From Rhynchopus sp. YZ270_cl-10 (taxonomy: Eukaryota; Euglenozoa; Diplonemea; Diplonemida; Diplonemidae): a stretch of DNA of 64,000 bases. The first letter of the stretch is position 1, and every line of letters starts with the position of its first letter. The translations under genes and the position numbers were made by a program. Positions 20,178-31,926 of the stretch are shown one piece after another. The notes beneath the pieces are model-generated. The model was not told the DNA's origin and made no database searches. It saw only the letters and a list, made by a program, of their open reading frames with translations. The stretch is taken from positions 1,674,001 through 1,738,000 of the forward strand of contig OZ037833.1 in NCBI GenBank assembly GCA_964035575.1, read 5' to 3'.

Positions 20178-20206
20178 TGAACCTACAAGCCTGTGCGTAG
20201 TCACCT
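20178..20206 (+). repeat. hairpin repeat family A, copy 6 (diverged)
   Basis: GAACCTACAAGCCTGTGC then GTAGTCACC: the family flanks are kept but the stem has changed. Confidence 0.5.
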
Positions 20207-20257
20207 AAAAAAGGGGAACAAAAAAAAGTACTTCAACAAAAAAAAAAAACACAAAAA

Positions 20258-20292
20258 AATCGCGGACACTTCACCAAATGCAGACAATACAC
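20258..20292 (+). repeat. hairpin repeat family B, diverged copy
   Basis: GGACACTTCACCAAATGCAG followed by an ACACTG end, matching the order of family-B blocks. Confidence 0.35.
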
Positions 20293-20800
20293 TGTACTGA
20301 ACGTAAGTTAGGTGGGAAGTCGGAAAAGTGGACAAAAGAAAAACGTCTTTTCTGGGGGTGGGGGGGAAACAATAACGAAGCAACGGTATTAGCGGGGTGG
20401 TCACACCACCCAACACGCTTCCCCGCAGGTATCAGTTAAAAAAAAATATTTCGACAGATAAAAGCAGTTCACCTCTATCGTAACACGCAAGAAGCAGCAC
20501 AAAAAAGGAGACCAGACTTCACTGGAGGGTAACTCCCTGCCCACACATATGCCAACCAAAAAAACCACTGAGAAAAATAGGGGAAAAAACGTAAAAAGGG
20601 GAGCGGGAAAAACACTGTTCTGGTTTTGAGGGGGAACTAGGGAAAAAATAGCATCATGTTTATTTTTTTTTTTTTTGATTTTACGAGGAGATTCACCCAA
20701 TCCAATCGGAACAGAGCAAAGGAAAGACTATACTAATTCCTCGGTATTACAGACACATGCCAGTCTCCTCTTTTTTTCTTCTTTTTTGTGATCCCTTTTC

Positions 20801-22175
20801 TATACATAGCGCTCTAATTAGAGTATTAGGGTATAATTAGAGTCTGGGATTTTGGGCCAAGTCAGTTAGAGTCCAGTTAGAGTATAATTAGAGTCGCTTT
20901 TCTTCAATTAGACTATAATTAGAGTGCAGTTAGAGCATAATTAGACTCTAACTACACTCTAATTATAGTCTAATTAGAGTAAAACAACAGGCTTCTTGTA
21001 GGTGCAAACGCCGTAAGGAACCGGTCCCCCTAAGGTTCCTCTGTAGGACCCAGGTGCCCAGGTACCCACATAGCTGAAAATAAGACTTGGGGAACCGAGT
21101 TATCAGGACACAATATGTGAAGGCGCTGTGGGTCCGCCTGAAAGCGGGTCGGGGACCCGGTCGCGGGAGGGTGGGGGCCTAGTCCTAGTCCTACTGTACC
21201 TAGTACCCAGTACCGGGAGTAGGCGCAACCCGGGACTCGGGACCCGGCTTATTCTCAGCTATGGGTACCCAGGTACTCAAACCCGCGCAGTGGCACATGC
21301 CCTCAAGTGTGAGTGACCCACACATTAGGGAATGCGATGCAAAAACTCTATGTGCACCTTCGGTGCAACGGCGCAGACAGGCCAAGCAGCGTTGGACTCA
21401 GAGGAATGCCCGCTGTGCAGGTATCAAACATGAGAACCAACTCCCAGCAACAAGGGGCGCCTTTTGGCGGGCGTTATTGAAGGTGTTTCGGGTGCAAAGT
21501 TTTCTACAATTTTGATGCGCGGGTACAGAAGTGGTGTCTTGTTCTTTCATCTCTAGGAATGTGAATGTCAATCGCGTTTAACTACCACTAAGGGGTCGAA
21601 GGGATAATCCCAGTATCAACGGCTGTGTTGACGGGAAATCTATAGCGAGCATACGTTCATTTCATCCGAAGAAATACTACTTATGAACCCAGGAGAGATC
21701 CAAGCCTGAACGCGCTGAACAACTACCCGCGATTGACTTAGATGTTATACCAAAGAGAATTCATAACAAAACAACACCCTGCCCCATACACCAAATAGCC
21801 ATGCTTCAAGTGCATGCCCTGGGCCAAAATTCCTGTGCTACAAAGGCAACAAGACCATCCACAAGGAGTGTGAATTGTGCACTGGTTTTCTGGGGGAACA
21901 AACAATATTTTCTTGTGTCTGGTTCTCTGCAAGCAGAGAACAGACTTTCTGGATTACAAATTCGAATTTCTTGCACTAGCTATGCCCCCTGGGTTGATGG
22001 CTATAGCATTGATTGATGTGCCCCTCTTTATTGACCCTCTTATAGGACTCTAATTAGACTCTAATTAGAGTCCAGTTAGAGTATTAGAGTTCAGTTAGAG
22101 TTTTAAAGACTCTAATTATACTCGAACTGCCGACTCTAATTATCTAGTTAGAGTCTAATTGGAGCGCTATGTATA
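20801..22175. mobile_element. 1.4-kb non-autonomous inverted-repeat element with AATTAGAGT subterminal arrays
   Basis: Terminal inverted repeats TATACATAGCGCTC at 20801 and GAGCGCTATGTATA ending at 22175. Identical 6-bp flanks CTTTTC (20795-20800 and 22176-22181) look like a target-site duplication. Both ends carry dense arrays of the 9-mer AATTAGAGT and variants such as CAGTTAGAGT (about 20820-20985 and 22040-22165). A second, nested inverted repeat in the interior (21063-21086 versus 21249-21275, around TACCCA and AGCTATGGGTACC) would fold into a stem of about 200 nt. The interior is more GC-rich than the surroundings and has no long ORF. No transposase seen. Confidence 0.75.
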
Positions 22176-22274
22176 CTTTTCGTATGTTTTTTCTTCGATT
22201 AATTTGTTAGATTAGTGTAGCTGCCATATAGACAGTTTTCACTTTTTAACAAATTTGTTGAGTTAAAACAACAT

Positions 22275-22310
22275 GAATGATACAGACACCGCTTCTGATG
22301 CAGGCATCGG
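22275..22310 (+). repeat. hairpin repeat family B, diverged copy
   Basis: CAGACACCGCTTCTGATGCA then GGCATC, matching the 3' half of family B. Confidence 0.35.
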
Positions 22311-22618
22311 GAAAAAAAGAGATCACAAAAAAAAAAAAGTTTACGATAGTGCAAATATCTCACCGGGGACACCGGCGGATACTGGCACCACACAAAAAAA
22401 GGGAGAGGCTGGTCTGAAGGACTTTCATAAGTATACTTGCTGCAATGCTGTTTTCGAGTCGGTGTCTTTTGGATAAACTTTTTTTTCGGGGGAAGGGGGG
22501 TTTTTTTTTTGACAATCGCCCACTGTGGGTCTGTACCCATTTTTTCTTGAAAAATTGAAAAAAAAAAAAAGAATGATCACCTTTTTTTCTCGTGTGATCT
22601 GCACGCAGCCATTCACCT

Positions 22619-22716
22619 GACCTATCTCTCGTTGCGTGGAACCCGCTACAACGTCATATCATGACAAGTGTCGTCGTGGATACAGGGTAGCGAGCCCCCA
22701 CGGGGTGAGATAGGTC
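22619..22716. mobile_element. 98-bp fold-back element
   Basis: Arms GACCTATCTC (22619-22628) and GAGATAGGTC (22707-22716), continued inward by CGTGG/CCACG and CGCTAC/GTAGCG pairings. No clear target duplication. Confidence 0.6.
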
Positions 22717-22856
22717 TTGGATTAATGCCTTTTATCCCTTCGTCTGAGCATGGTTGTTTGAAAAAATATGAAAGAGGGGGTTTTTTTTTAAAAAAAAAGC
22801 AATGTCTCCTCGGGGAAAGTGTTCGGAATATGGGGTGGGATAAAAGAAGAAAGATA

Positions 22857-22890
22857 AGATGAGCCTAAGCAGCACTGTACCTAGTCACCT
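22857..22890 (+). repeat. hairpin repeat family A, copy 7
   Basis: AGATGAGCCTAAGC followed by AGCACTGTAC and CTAGTCACC: same flanks with a different loop. Confidence 0.6.
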
Positions 22891-23139
22891 CAGGATAAAA
22901 GTGTAACGAGAGAGAGAGAGAGAGAGCGACAGAGAACGTGCACCAAATTGCGTTTTTTTTTTTTAAATCGCATCAGGGGTGCACATTCCCTTGTTCCTGC
23001 ACGTAGCACCAAATACAGGGTTTTTTGCCTAATTTTTTCAGATCAAGCACACACTTCCCACCAAGGAAGAGGAAAGTGTGGTAACGACTAGCTATTGGGG
23101 ATATATTGCCAAGGGAGAGAGCCTAATGTCGTTGTTGTT

Positions 23140-23171
<32 letters not shown>

Positions 23172-23454
23172 TTTTTGTTCACTGGAAACCTACCGAAATA
23201 GGCGTGACGCTGACTACCGGTAGTTTTTTTTGTTGGCAGCCGTGTCACTAGTACTGCTTTGGAGCAGGGGGGCAGTTTCCCTTTTCCTCGTGGGGACACA
23301 GCCCGCACAACCTTCCAGTGAAACCCCTCCACCTCACTGAACACTGTCTGAACAAGAGTTTTTTGTTGTTTTTTTTTTTTGTAACCCACCCATTTTTTTG
23401 ATTGAAACCCATGAATATTCTGAAAAAAAAATGCAAAAGAAAAAAAAAAGAACG

Positions 23455-23488
23455 TCAAGCACCCTAAGCATCGCTTTGGTTACTTGAG
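23455..23488 (+). repeat. hairpin repeat family A, copy 8 (diverged)
   Basis: ACCCTAAGCATCGCTTTGGT then TACTTGA; CTAAGC block kept, 3' stem altered. Confidence 0.45.
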
Positions 23489-24336
23489 GGGAAAAAAATA
23501 CCCCGTGAGTGCAGTGCATATTTTTTTAACAACACAGTGCTGCGAAGACACTCTGCAACAGAAAGCCTTCTAGTACAATACAAGGTAACGTTTTAGCTTT
23601 TTTTACTCATGAACGCAGGTAGTTAGCTACGTGCCGAAAAGGCGATCACGTGCGAATACAGAAATCATCAATCAAGGCTATCCTTACAGACCGCCAAAGC
23701 GGCTGCCATGGGTGTTGACTTAAGATTGAAGTTTCATCATTGTACTAGCCCAGGGAGGGTTCCCGGCTGCCGGCGAGTTTCCTATGGGGGCTATGGCTAT
23801 GGCTAGGGCTCCAGCAGTTCCCTCCATAAGTAGTGTGCCTGCCTCCAACACCCAGGGGTAGCATTCCCAGCACCTTTTACCCGCAGGTAGACCTGCACAG
23901 AGTTTCAGGAGGAGAGTGCCACACATCAGGGCCTCCCCCCCCAACGGATGCAATATAACGTCCAGCCCAAGGACGTTTCCGTTCTTTTCCTTATTGCATA
24001 ACAAAAAGTGACACCAAAAAAAGAACAAATAAATATTCCACAAGAATGATATATAAAAAAAGCACTTGGAAGAATGCATATCTCGTGCACATCTTTGACG
24101 ACTATCGTTATCATGTGGGAGCACGCTGGCAAAAAAAAAAAAAACAGGCTTTGATATGCACAAACACCTGGACACTAAACCCACTGTAGGGCATTGCGTC
24201 CTTCGGTACTGTACTTGACAGTTGCTTACATATTGCTTACAGTGGCAAATACCTGAAGAAACTCAGATGAGTCGGTGTGGATTGGGAGGGGGAAACAGGG
24301 ATGTGGCAAAAGCCACAAAGAAAACAGAAAGTTGGT

Positions 24337-24369
24337 AAGATGAACCCAAGGCTCCGACGTTTAGTCACC
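24337..24369 (+). repeat. hairpin repeat family A, copy 9
   Basis: AAGATGAACCCAAGGCTC then CGACGTTTAGTCACC: both flanks strongly conserved, stem diverged. Confidence 0.65.
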
Positions 24370-24712
24370 GAACCAAAGAAACAAAGGGAGCCAATATACA
24401 CCATTTTTCATTTCCCCAGAAATTTTTGTTTCGGTCATTTTTTCCCCTATTTTCCAAAAAAAATCCAACCTCTCAAAACGCACAACCCAAAACCCAAAAA
24501 AAACCTCCCCCACTCCAACCTAATTTGCTACTACCTTTCGTTCACCCCTTTTTTTTCAGAAAATGGATCAATTTTTTTTTCTGTAATATAATCTGTCCAC
24601 AGTATCTTCACATTATTTTTCGTTCTGACAAATTATCCCCCCCTTTTTTTTGTAATCGACAACCACCCCAAAAGAGGTAGGTTTCGGTACTCAAAAAAAA
24701 ATGCCATTTTTT

Positions 24713-27249
24713 TTAATCCTCAGGGTTTGTAGCGGGCATGAAAACATTGAGGGTTTTGCTGCGTTGGTCGTCAGATGTTCCTTCGATCATGTTGACGAAG
24801 GCGCGCCCATCAAGCGTTTTTGTGTCACGTGGTGTGCGTTGCGGGACGTCCATCTCAAGGCTTGCGAGACAGTCTTGGTGGTCGTCTCCGTCAACTTCAG
24901 AGTTGGGGCAGCTGTTCGCTGTCGGGATCGCGTTGAACACACTCTCATGCCCACCCGGCTCGAAGTACGCTTCCACAGTCTTCGCCGGGTCCGGCCCCGT
25001 CCTCCCCCCAGGAAAGCTTGTGTTCACAGACGGCGTGATGGACGACCCCCACGCTGCCCCTGCAGCTGCCACAACAGGTACGGTCGGGCGTCCCTGCACA
25101 GAGTTCTGCGAGGCAAACACGCCTCCACCCTCTTGGTCTCTATTTTGCACAGGGCAGGAGAAGGCGCGTGGATCCTGTAGGAGAGAGAGTGAGTGAGTGA
25201 GAGTGAGGAGAAAGAAGGGTAAGATGAAGTCGACTCAAATCTATTGACAGTTTTTTTTTTTTTTTGTCATTTTTGAAGTGTTTTGGTGCAGTGGGGAGGG
25301 AGGAAATGAAAAGCAAACCTCGAGCTCATCGGGCCATCGGTCTGCTGCGGGGTCGGTGCGGCTGCGCTTGTCCTGCATGGCGTTGTTCTGCAGGAGGCGC
25401 AGTGCGTTCACAATACGGTTCACGTGGCCGGGTTTCAATCCTGTGTGCGTTTTGACATTATGATGTATCTTTTTTGGGGGTATATCCCGAAGTGCGGGGA
25501 AGGGAAGGCCTCATGTGTGGCTGTGTTCAGGGTGCATACCGAAAGCCTCGAGACGGTTGTTCTCAAAGCCGATGAGGTCGTTGACGTAGTCGAAGCCTTC
25601 GTCCTGCAGCATCTCGGTGTAGCGCTGTTCGTGTTGCGTTGTTTCTAAAAATATATAAAAAAAGCCCATACCTGAAGCTTGAGCTCCGCAAGGAAGTCCT
25701 CAATGGTCAGTGAGGCGACGTCTGTGTGTGTCCGCGACGATCCTTCGTGGTCGATACTCTGCATAGACTCTGACGCGTGCTCCACCTGCCGTGCCTTCAT
25801 GGAGGAGAACCCGTCGTTCAGCTGTATGTGTTTTGTTGGTTTTGTTTTCGTGAAAACCCCAGTTTGTTTTTGCTGCAATTTTAGGTACATCTTTGCACTC
25901 AAGAGGAAACCTCTCTGAGGCCAAAATATGATAAGCTAAACCTCGCGTTGTCTGAATGTTTTCAGAATAATTGTGTCCTTTTTTTACCCCAAAAACTTCG
26001 TATTCCATACCATCTGCATATGCCCTTGGTTCAACGCACCGAGGGGCGAGACGAGCTCCGGCGGCTTGTCCTCGACAATGACCGGTGAGGGGGTGAGGGG
26101 GCGGGTGAAGGACATTTTGATGCGGGCGGGCTTATTACCTGCGCCTGTTGGGTAGAGAATGCCGTTGAGGTGCCCCACGAGGCGGAAGGCGTCTTCACGG
26201 GTGCGGAACTCGAGGACGGCTGCGCTGGCGTTACCTGCGACGGACTGGGGGAAGACGCGTGGGAGGCCGAGGGCGTAGCGCTTGAGGATTACGGAGATCT
26301 CACGCTCGAGGTTCGCACTCCAGTCGAGGACAAGCACAGCGCGGGTTGGGGTGATCTTCTCTGCCGCCTCTGTCGGTGATTCTTCATTGCGCAGCGAAAA
26401 CATCCACTTCTCTGACAACGCGCCACTCCAGTTCGAAGCGTTCGGCAGCTGGCTCTTCCGCGAGGTGATCTTCTGCCCGAACACCTCAAAGTTGTCGAAG
26501 TGCTTCCGCATTGCCTCAGCTGCTGCCTCATGCTGGAACTGCACAATCGCCTTCTTCGCGTTGTGCGTCTGTGCAAGCACCTTCGCTGCCACCACCGCAC
26601 CGTACTGCCCACAGAGACGGAACAGCATCTCCGCTGTCACCGTCGGTGTGTCCTGGTCCACAGGGTCCGGCAGGCCCGACACATAGATGCAGGTCCCGAT
26701 CTTGCCTTGGGGGAGGATGGAGGTGCTCTTAGGGATCTGGCCAATCATGGCCGGCTCCTGGCGTGGTGTAAGCCACCCATCGCCGTTGCGGTGGTTCCCC
26801 CAGAGAAAGTCGTAGCGGAGACGGACCTGCTGTGTCTTTATCGCCTCGTTGACGTCCTCGTAGTTCTGGTTCTGTTCATTCGCCTTTTTGAAGGTGAGTT
26901 GAGGAACAGTGGAGAAGACAATGATGAAGATGCACGCCCAACGGCGTCCATCATTGCCGATAGTGTCGACCTCCTTGTCGTTGAGGTAGTCCATTGCGCT
27001 CTTTGCGCCGTCATGCGTCTCAAACTGCACAAGAACCTGCTCCTTGCTGTCCTTCGAATTCGTGAAAATCGAAATCTTCTCGACCTTCCCAAACTGACTC
27101 ATAATCCAAAACACATTGTCCAGCTTCGCTTCCCCTCTGCTCTGCATGCTCAAATCCCTCATCACAGCCAGCAACACTCTCGCATTTGGCGGCTGTGTTC
27201 TAATAGGTGGCCGCCTCCCTCTCGCTGCCTTTCCCTTTGGTTGCGACAT
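24713..27249 (-). CDS. PTB-like three-RRM protein with SAM domain (paralogue A)
   Basis: Predicted RNA-binding regulator of splicing or mRNA fate. Five exons, about 27249-26011, 25821-25672, 25625-25540, 25440-25319 and 25174-24713; 5' splice sites GTATGG, GTATGG, GTATGC and GTTTGC; product about 685 aa. RRM1 (about 23-135) has VLLAVMRDL, FGKVEKISIF and a long extra strand ending IVFSTVPQLTFKK, as in PTB/hnRNP L RRM2. RRM2 (about 184-270) starts GTCIYVSGLPDP. RRM3 (about 302-395) starts RAVLVLDW. Exons 3 and 4 join in phase 1 into a SAM-like helical domain (YTEMLQDEGFDYVNDLIGFE, then FGLKPGHVNRIVNAL). The last exon is low-complexity and ends with a SKTLNVFMPA block shared with the paralogues. 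Exon edges 2-3 may be off by one base. Paralogues lie at 39464-41198 and 47355-49574. Confidence 0.85.
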
Positions 27250-27658
27250 TCAGAAAAAAAAAGGGGAGAGAGACACAAAGAATGTGTCTTGTGTGTGTGT
27301 GGGGTGGGGTGGGGGGGGGAAAAGAAAACGATGTTCCCCTGGCTGTAGGGTAAGGGATGATTAGGGGAATGTGGCATATCTTAGGATATCTTTTAGTATA
27401 CGCGAAGATTGTCGTGCTCCTCACTTCCCCACACTATGTCAATACAACAGGTTAGACCGTTTGGTCTGAGAGGGTTTGGGGTTTTGTTCTTCGAAGAAGA
27501 TGAAGTACACGACAGTATACAGAAACAGAAGCGACACGCAACCCTTTTCACTACCATCGCTCAGCAAAGTTGAACCGTGGGAGGGTCCTGCCAGGGTCGG
27601 AGATGGCTTCTCACATTCTGTACGGATTTGAGGAGATTACGATTCTGCATAAGTATAA

Positions 27659-27757
27659 TGGGGTGTCCCGGGCACGGCGTAATTCATGTGTAATACGGTG
27701 AAATGGGATGAAAGTATGTGTAGGTGGGTGTTAGTGTGGTACCGCCGGGACACCCCA
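27659..27757. mobile_element. 99-bp MITE-like element with TGGGGTGTCCCGG ends, 5-bp TSD
   Basis: Inverted ends TGGGGTGTCCCGGGC and GCCGGGACACCCCA, flanked by identical TATAA (27654-27658 and 27758-27762). Non-coding. Confidence 0.75.
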
Positions 27758-28713
27758 TATAATAACCTATTTTTTCTCATCACTAACAAAGACATTCCGC
27801 AAGCCAAAAGACTTCGAGGACAGGGGACACGCAGTGATGGTGATAAAGTGGAGTTCGTCGAGATAAGGTTATACCAAGACTGAGGCAAGAAAGATGTGGA
27901 AAAGCGTTCAGGCTGTTACGAACAAGAAATGTTTTTAAAGTTTCGTCAAGCACAGAAGTGTCGTGAACATTTTATCATCATGCAAAGATAGTACCGAATT
28001 GGCATAAAACGGTAATGGCGATGAGTGCTATACTTGAAAGCAGGGTGTGGGTAGGTTCCTCAGAACGGAGAACAATACAACAAAAAATGTAGAGAAACCT
28101 TTGCCTTTTTTTTTTGCGTTTCGCAGAGAAGAAGCTCCTACCAATGTTAAAACATTTTGTTTTTTGTTTGCTTTGTTTTATATTTGGAAAAGACAACTTG
28201 GCGAAGGGAGGGGGGAGAGGGAGGGGGAAAGGGGAACTGCACAAAACTGACGAAAAAAAATAAGAGAGAACGTCCCTAAAAAAAAAGAGGGGTTGGGTTG
28301 TATACAGACGGCACACTTTTTCTTCATATAAGAGGTGTGGCAGAGAACGGGCTAAAAAGAAAAAATGCACCAAAAAAAATAAAAACTCTCTGGTCTGACT
28401 GTGTTTCTTTCTTGTTATTGATACACTTCTTTAAAAAAAAAATCATTTTTATTGTTGTTGTTTTAAGAAAACTTGGTTGGTGATGATGGTGGCAGGCGCC
28501 ACTGAAGGCACGATTTAGCCTCCATCACCCAACAGACATTGTACGTGGACGTGGTCGTATCGCAGCAAAGACACGAAGCAGAAGGAATAATAAACGTAAA
28601 GCACGCACAATAGATACTAAGATAATAATTGAAAGTAAAAAAAAAGGGGGGAGAGATGAACGAGCACATAACACTCATCCTTCGGATGCAAAGAAAGAAA
28701 AAAATGTTTTTGT

Positions 28714-28750
28714 CGGATAATTCTAAGCCTCACAGCACCTTAGTCATCTT
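28714..28750 (+). repeat. hairpin repeat family A, copy 10
   Basis: CTAAG/CTTAG perfect stem around CCTCACAGCAC, then TCATC. Confidence 0.65.
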
Positions 28751-28921
28751 CGGATTAAAGGGTGCAATTAGATTCATATACTTTCAGTTCACAGAATTGA
28801 TAGTATTTGAGAGGGTCAACAATGCAATTGAAAAAATCCGCTCAAAAAGAAAAGGGTTTGCGCACCTTTTGTCACACATATTCCCAATGGCGAAGCTGAA
28901 ACTACCAAAAAAAGGGTTTAT

Positions 28922-28956
28922 AAGATGAACCTAAGCCTCTCGTGATTTAGTCACCT
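28922..28956 (+). repeat. hairpin repeat family A, copy 11
   Basis: AAGATGAACCTAAGCCTC then TCGTGATTTAGTCACC. Very close to the family consensus. Confidence 0.75.
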
Positions 28957-29271
28957 TGATAAACTCTTTATCTTGGCAGGGTAACGGGTTACTCTATATG
29001 CTACCCATGTGGGAGTTAGTGTCCCGGTAATCCGGTAAAAGGTTAGTGTTGCAAACACAACAAACAAAACAAACAAAAAATACACAGAAAAAAAAATTGA
29101 TAAAGATCATTGACGAAGGAGTCGTCCAGCATCGTATACGAAGGAAGTACAGCCTGTACACCTTTCCCTAAGTGTAGCAAGACAAAAACAATGGGTTCTT
29201 GGGCTGACGTTATTATCTCCTTAGAAAAATAGAATCAGACTTCAGGATATGACAACTGAATAAAAGAAGCT

Positions 29272-29318
29272 AAAGTGCAAACACCTCACCGTTATATCGG
29301 TGGGATGCAGGCACTGAA
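29272..29318 (+). repeat. hairpin repeat family B, copy
   Basis: AGTGC/GCACT outer stem and an inner CACCG/CGGTG stem-loop, followed by TGAATAAA. The inner arm is longer than in other copies. Confidence 0.6.
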
Positions 29319-29525
29319 TAAAAAGAAAACAAAAAACTTTTTTTTTTTCGTGTACCGCTCTGCAAATTTGTCGTGCTTTTCCGCTGTATGAGCGTGTGAT
29401 AATATAAACACTGAAAAGAAAAGAAGAAAAAAATTTGCAGGCGCCTTCTGTCGATTCTATTTCCTCTTACTAGTAACCATGCTTGGTAGATTAAAAAAAA
29501 AAAACGTAAAAAAAAAATCCTTCGT

Positions 29526-29556
29526 AAGATGAACCTAAGCCTCCCATGATTATTGT
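29526..29556 (+). repeat. hairpin repeat family A, copy 12 (3' half lost)
   Basis: AAGATGAACCTAAGCCTCC followed by CATGATTATTG. The 5' half matches the consensus and the 3' stem is absent. Confidence 0.6.
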
Positions 29557-30113
29557 GGAACATCTCAACTGAACCCACGCAACCTATCTACTCACACCCT
29601 CGTGGGTATAGGTAAAGAAAGGTACAGAGTTTTAGATTACATAAAACCGTATTAAAAACGCTAACATATATTTTTTTCCTCAATTCACAGAAGAAAAGCA
29701 AAAGGGGTGTGTGTACATCTCTTCTTGCTTATTTTTATTGATAATTTTGTTGGATTAATGTACCAAAAACACGACGATTGCAGCAAATGACTTGACGTGT
29801 GGTTTTATGTGTGATTTTCACCCTTGTAAGCCTATGGTAAAAATCACAAAGTAAAACCGTTACATTAACTTCACCATTGTGTAGATAGTCTGTACAATAC
29901 TTTTTGCTCCATGGTAAATATTTTTAAAAAACGCACACACAATACAGAATAGGGCTCGTGCACGAATAGTGAAAGTGCATGGGTGATGGGGGGTGGGAAG
30001 ACGTTACCTGGGGTGGTTTTTGCGGGATGATGAGAGGGGGAGCTATGGGAGCAGTTGCCTACCTGGAAAACAGTTGGAAGAAGAGAGGGGATAAAGGAAA
30101 AAAAGGTGGGTAA

Positions 30114-30146
30114 AAGATGAATCTAAGCATCTGTGCTTAGTCATCA
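30114..30146 (+). repeat. hairpin repeat family A, copy 13
   Basis: AAGATGAATCTAAGC and GCTTAGTCATC with a shortened loop ATCTGT: stem intact. Confidence 0.7.
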
Positions 30147-30945
30147 ACAAAAGGGGGTGGAGGAAAGTTTTACCAAGGTTTAAAAAAAACGCTCTGCTGA
30201 CGTATAATACCTGGAAAACGTGCTGGGACATGTAAAAAGAAAAATGATTAAAAAATTGAACCCAAAAAGAGGGGGGGAAAAGAGTGATAAACACGCACTG
30301 TGAGAATAAAATAAAAAAATGGGAAAGAACAAAATAAAGCTGAGAAGGAGAGAAGAATACATGCAATTGTGCCAACCACTAGTGATTTTGTAGTCAGGGA
30401 GAGAGAAAAAAAATATATGCCGTTCTGACACATAAAAGCTGTTCGACAGCCTTTTGATGTCTATTTAATTGTTAATTTGGCGAAGGCCATCCCGCACTGC
30501 AAGGAAGAGGGGGAATTATTTTGGCGTACCCTGTGTCTTAGTGGTGGCGAGAGTGGGGGTTTTTTTTTTCAAAAAAATGAATTTTCAAAAAACGTGACCC
30601 ACTGGAAAAGGAGGGGAAACAAAGTTGAAAGATGAAATGTCTCACGTACATACGCATCTTTAGGGGTGCAAGACGAACAACTTTAGAGATTGACATCTTT
30701 AACAAAGCTGGGGGGAAAAAACATGGATACTGAAGTTGATGGCGTGCACCAACCGAAATGAACGACAATCTGAGACTATGACCCGCTCTTTCTCTCTCTC
30801 TCCCTTTCTCGCTCCCCCCAAGGAACGGCACCAACCAGGATAGCAACGAGCCACTCTTGTGTAGAACAAGAAGAGCAGCCGTACTACCCAGCAGTGCGTA
30901 CGAACCGGAAAAAAAAAGGGGGAAGCGCCGAGAGAAAACCTTTAA

Positions 30946-31090
30946 TAAGACGAACATAAGCCTTTTGCTTTTTGCTTAGTCCCACCTGATTTTTACCCCG
31001 CGTATAGGCGCGTAAAAGCGCGTACGGACGGTCCGTTTTTGCCTGTACGGACCTATACGCGGGGTAAAAATCAGGTGGTAGTCACCTTTA
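30946..31090 (+). repeat. hairpin repeat family A, copy 14, split by a MITE
   Basis: 5' part AAGACGAACATAAGCC and GCTTAGTC, 3' part TAGTCACC. A 97-bp inverted-repeat element separates them and duplicates TAGTC. Confidence 0.75.
30982..31078. mobile_element. 97-bp MITE-like element inserted in a family-A repeat
   Basis: 27-bp perfect inverted ends beginning CCACCTGATTTTTACCCCGC and reaching CGTATAGG. 5-bp target duplication TAGTC at 30977-30981 and 31079-31083. The host sequence is the conserved 3' part of a family-A hairpin. Confidence 0.85.
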
Positions 31091-31105
31091 TTAAAAAGGT
31101 ACTGG

Positions 31106-31168
31106 TAACGTAATAATGTTGGAATACTTGAAAAATACCCCACCATAATGTTCCAACATTTTCACGTC
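31106..31168. repeat. small hairpin related to the 11180 fold-back element
   Basis: ACGTAATAATGTTGGAA paired with TTCCAACATTTTCACGT. Same sequence family as the 16-nt units at 11180-11568. Confidence 0.5.
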
Positions 31169-31452
31169 AACGGTATTTATCACGAAGCCAAAGTCTCCAG
31201 ATCGCATCATAGCTCTAAGCTGTATTTTTTTTTGTGACAACATCCTTTTATTAAGACACCCCTCTCTAGGCTGTTCTTCCGTTCCCGAAAAACAGCTGGG
31301 TGTAATAAAAAAAAGAATGTGTTTGGACCAAACAAAAACAAAAAACTATGCGTTATATTTTCAAAAAATGAGAAAAGAAAAAAAATCCTAGAAACTGTGA
31401 AGACGCCGAAACAACGCACCTAGATTAAAAAAAGGTAAAAAAAAATGTTCAT

Positions 31453-31486
31453 AAGATGAACCTAAGCCTCTCACGCTTAGTCACCG
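31453..31486 (+). repeat. hairpin repeat family A, copy 15
   Basis: Flank AAGATGAAC, perfect CTAAGC/GCTTAG stem around CTCTCAC, flank TCACC. Near-consensus. Confidence 0.75.
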
Positions 31487-31893
31487 AAGAAACAACAACG
31501 TGCCCCGCTTGTATCATTTTAATAACCCTGTAAGTAATACTGCCAGCTACTCTTTTTGGAACTGTCTTTTCATTCAATCACCTGATATTCTCCAGGTAAC
31601 GTGAAACTGACACATACATAGCTGCATATTTTTTTCCCCCCCGCATTCACGGGTACACTCTTCGGGTTTCCAAGAAGACACTATTAGGCATTATTAGTTG
31701 GCTGGGCATTACCATGATACAACTGGAACATTCATTTAGGTTGAGACTACTGTAAGAGGTGCCATCACGTTGCTCCACATTCTAAGCAAAAAAAAAAAAT
31801 GAGGTAGGGGGCAGTTATAGTTGTAGAAAAGAAATTGTTTGTCAAAGAGAAGAGACACGTTCGTTGACAACAAAAGGGAAAATCTAAAAAAAG

Positions 31894-31926
<33 letters not shown>

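Larger units (their letters stand above)
18040..24712. other. 6.7-kb gene-free repeat-rich region
   Basis: No supported gene. Long homopolymers (21 C at about 18451-18471, about 30 T at 23139-23170), a GA microsatellite near 22905, family-A hairpins (18501, 19560, 20178, 22857, 23455, 24337), family-B hairpins, a 125-bp palindrome with long flanking repeats, a 1.4-kb inverted-repeat element and a small fold-back. An open frame at 23720-24184 (minus) has no recognisable protein features. Confidence 0.55.

Noticed and set aside
23720-24184. 154-codon minus-strand ORF
   Set aside because: Starts within homopolymer-rich DNA and has no recognisable motif; only its last third looks protein-like, which is not enough to call a gene.
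25984-26010. Continuation of the paralogue-A reading frame past ATG/GTATGG to a stop at 25984
   Set aside because: The GTATGG donor and the conserved exon structure shared with paralogue C favour splicing; the extra residues are not shared.
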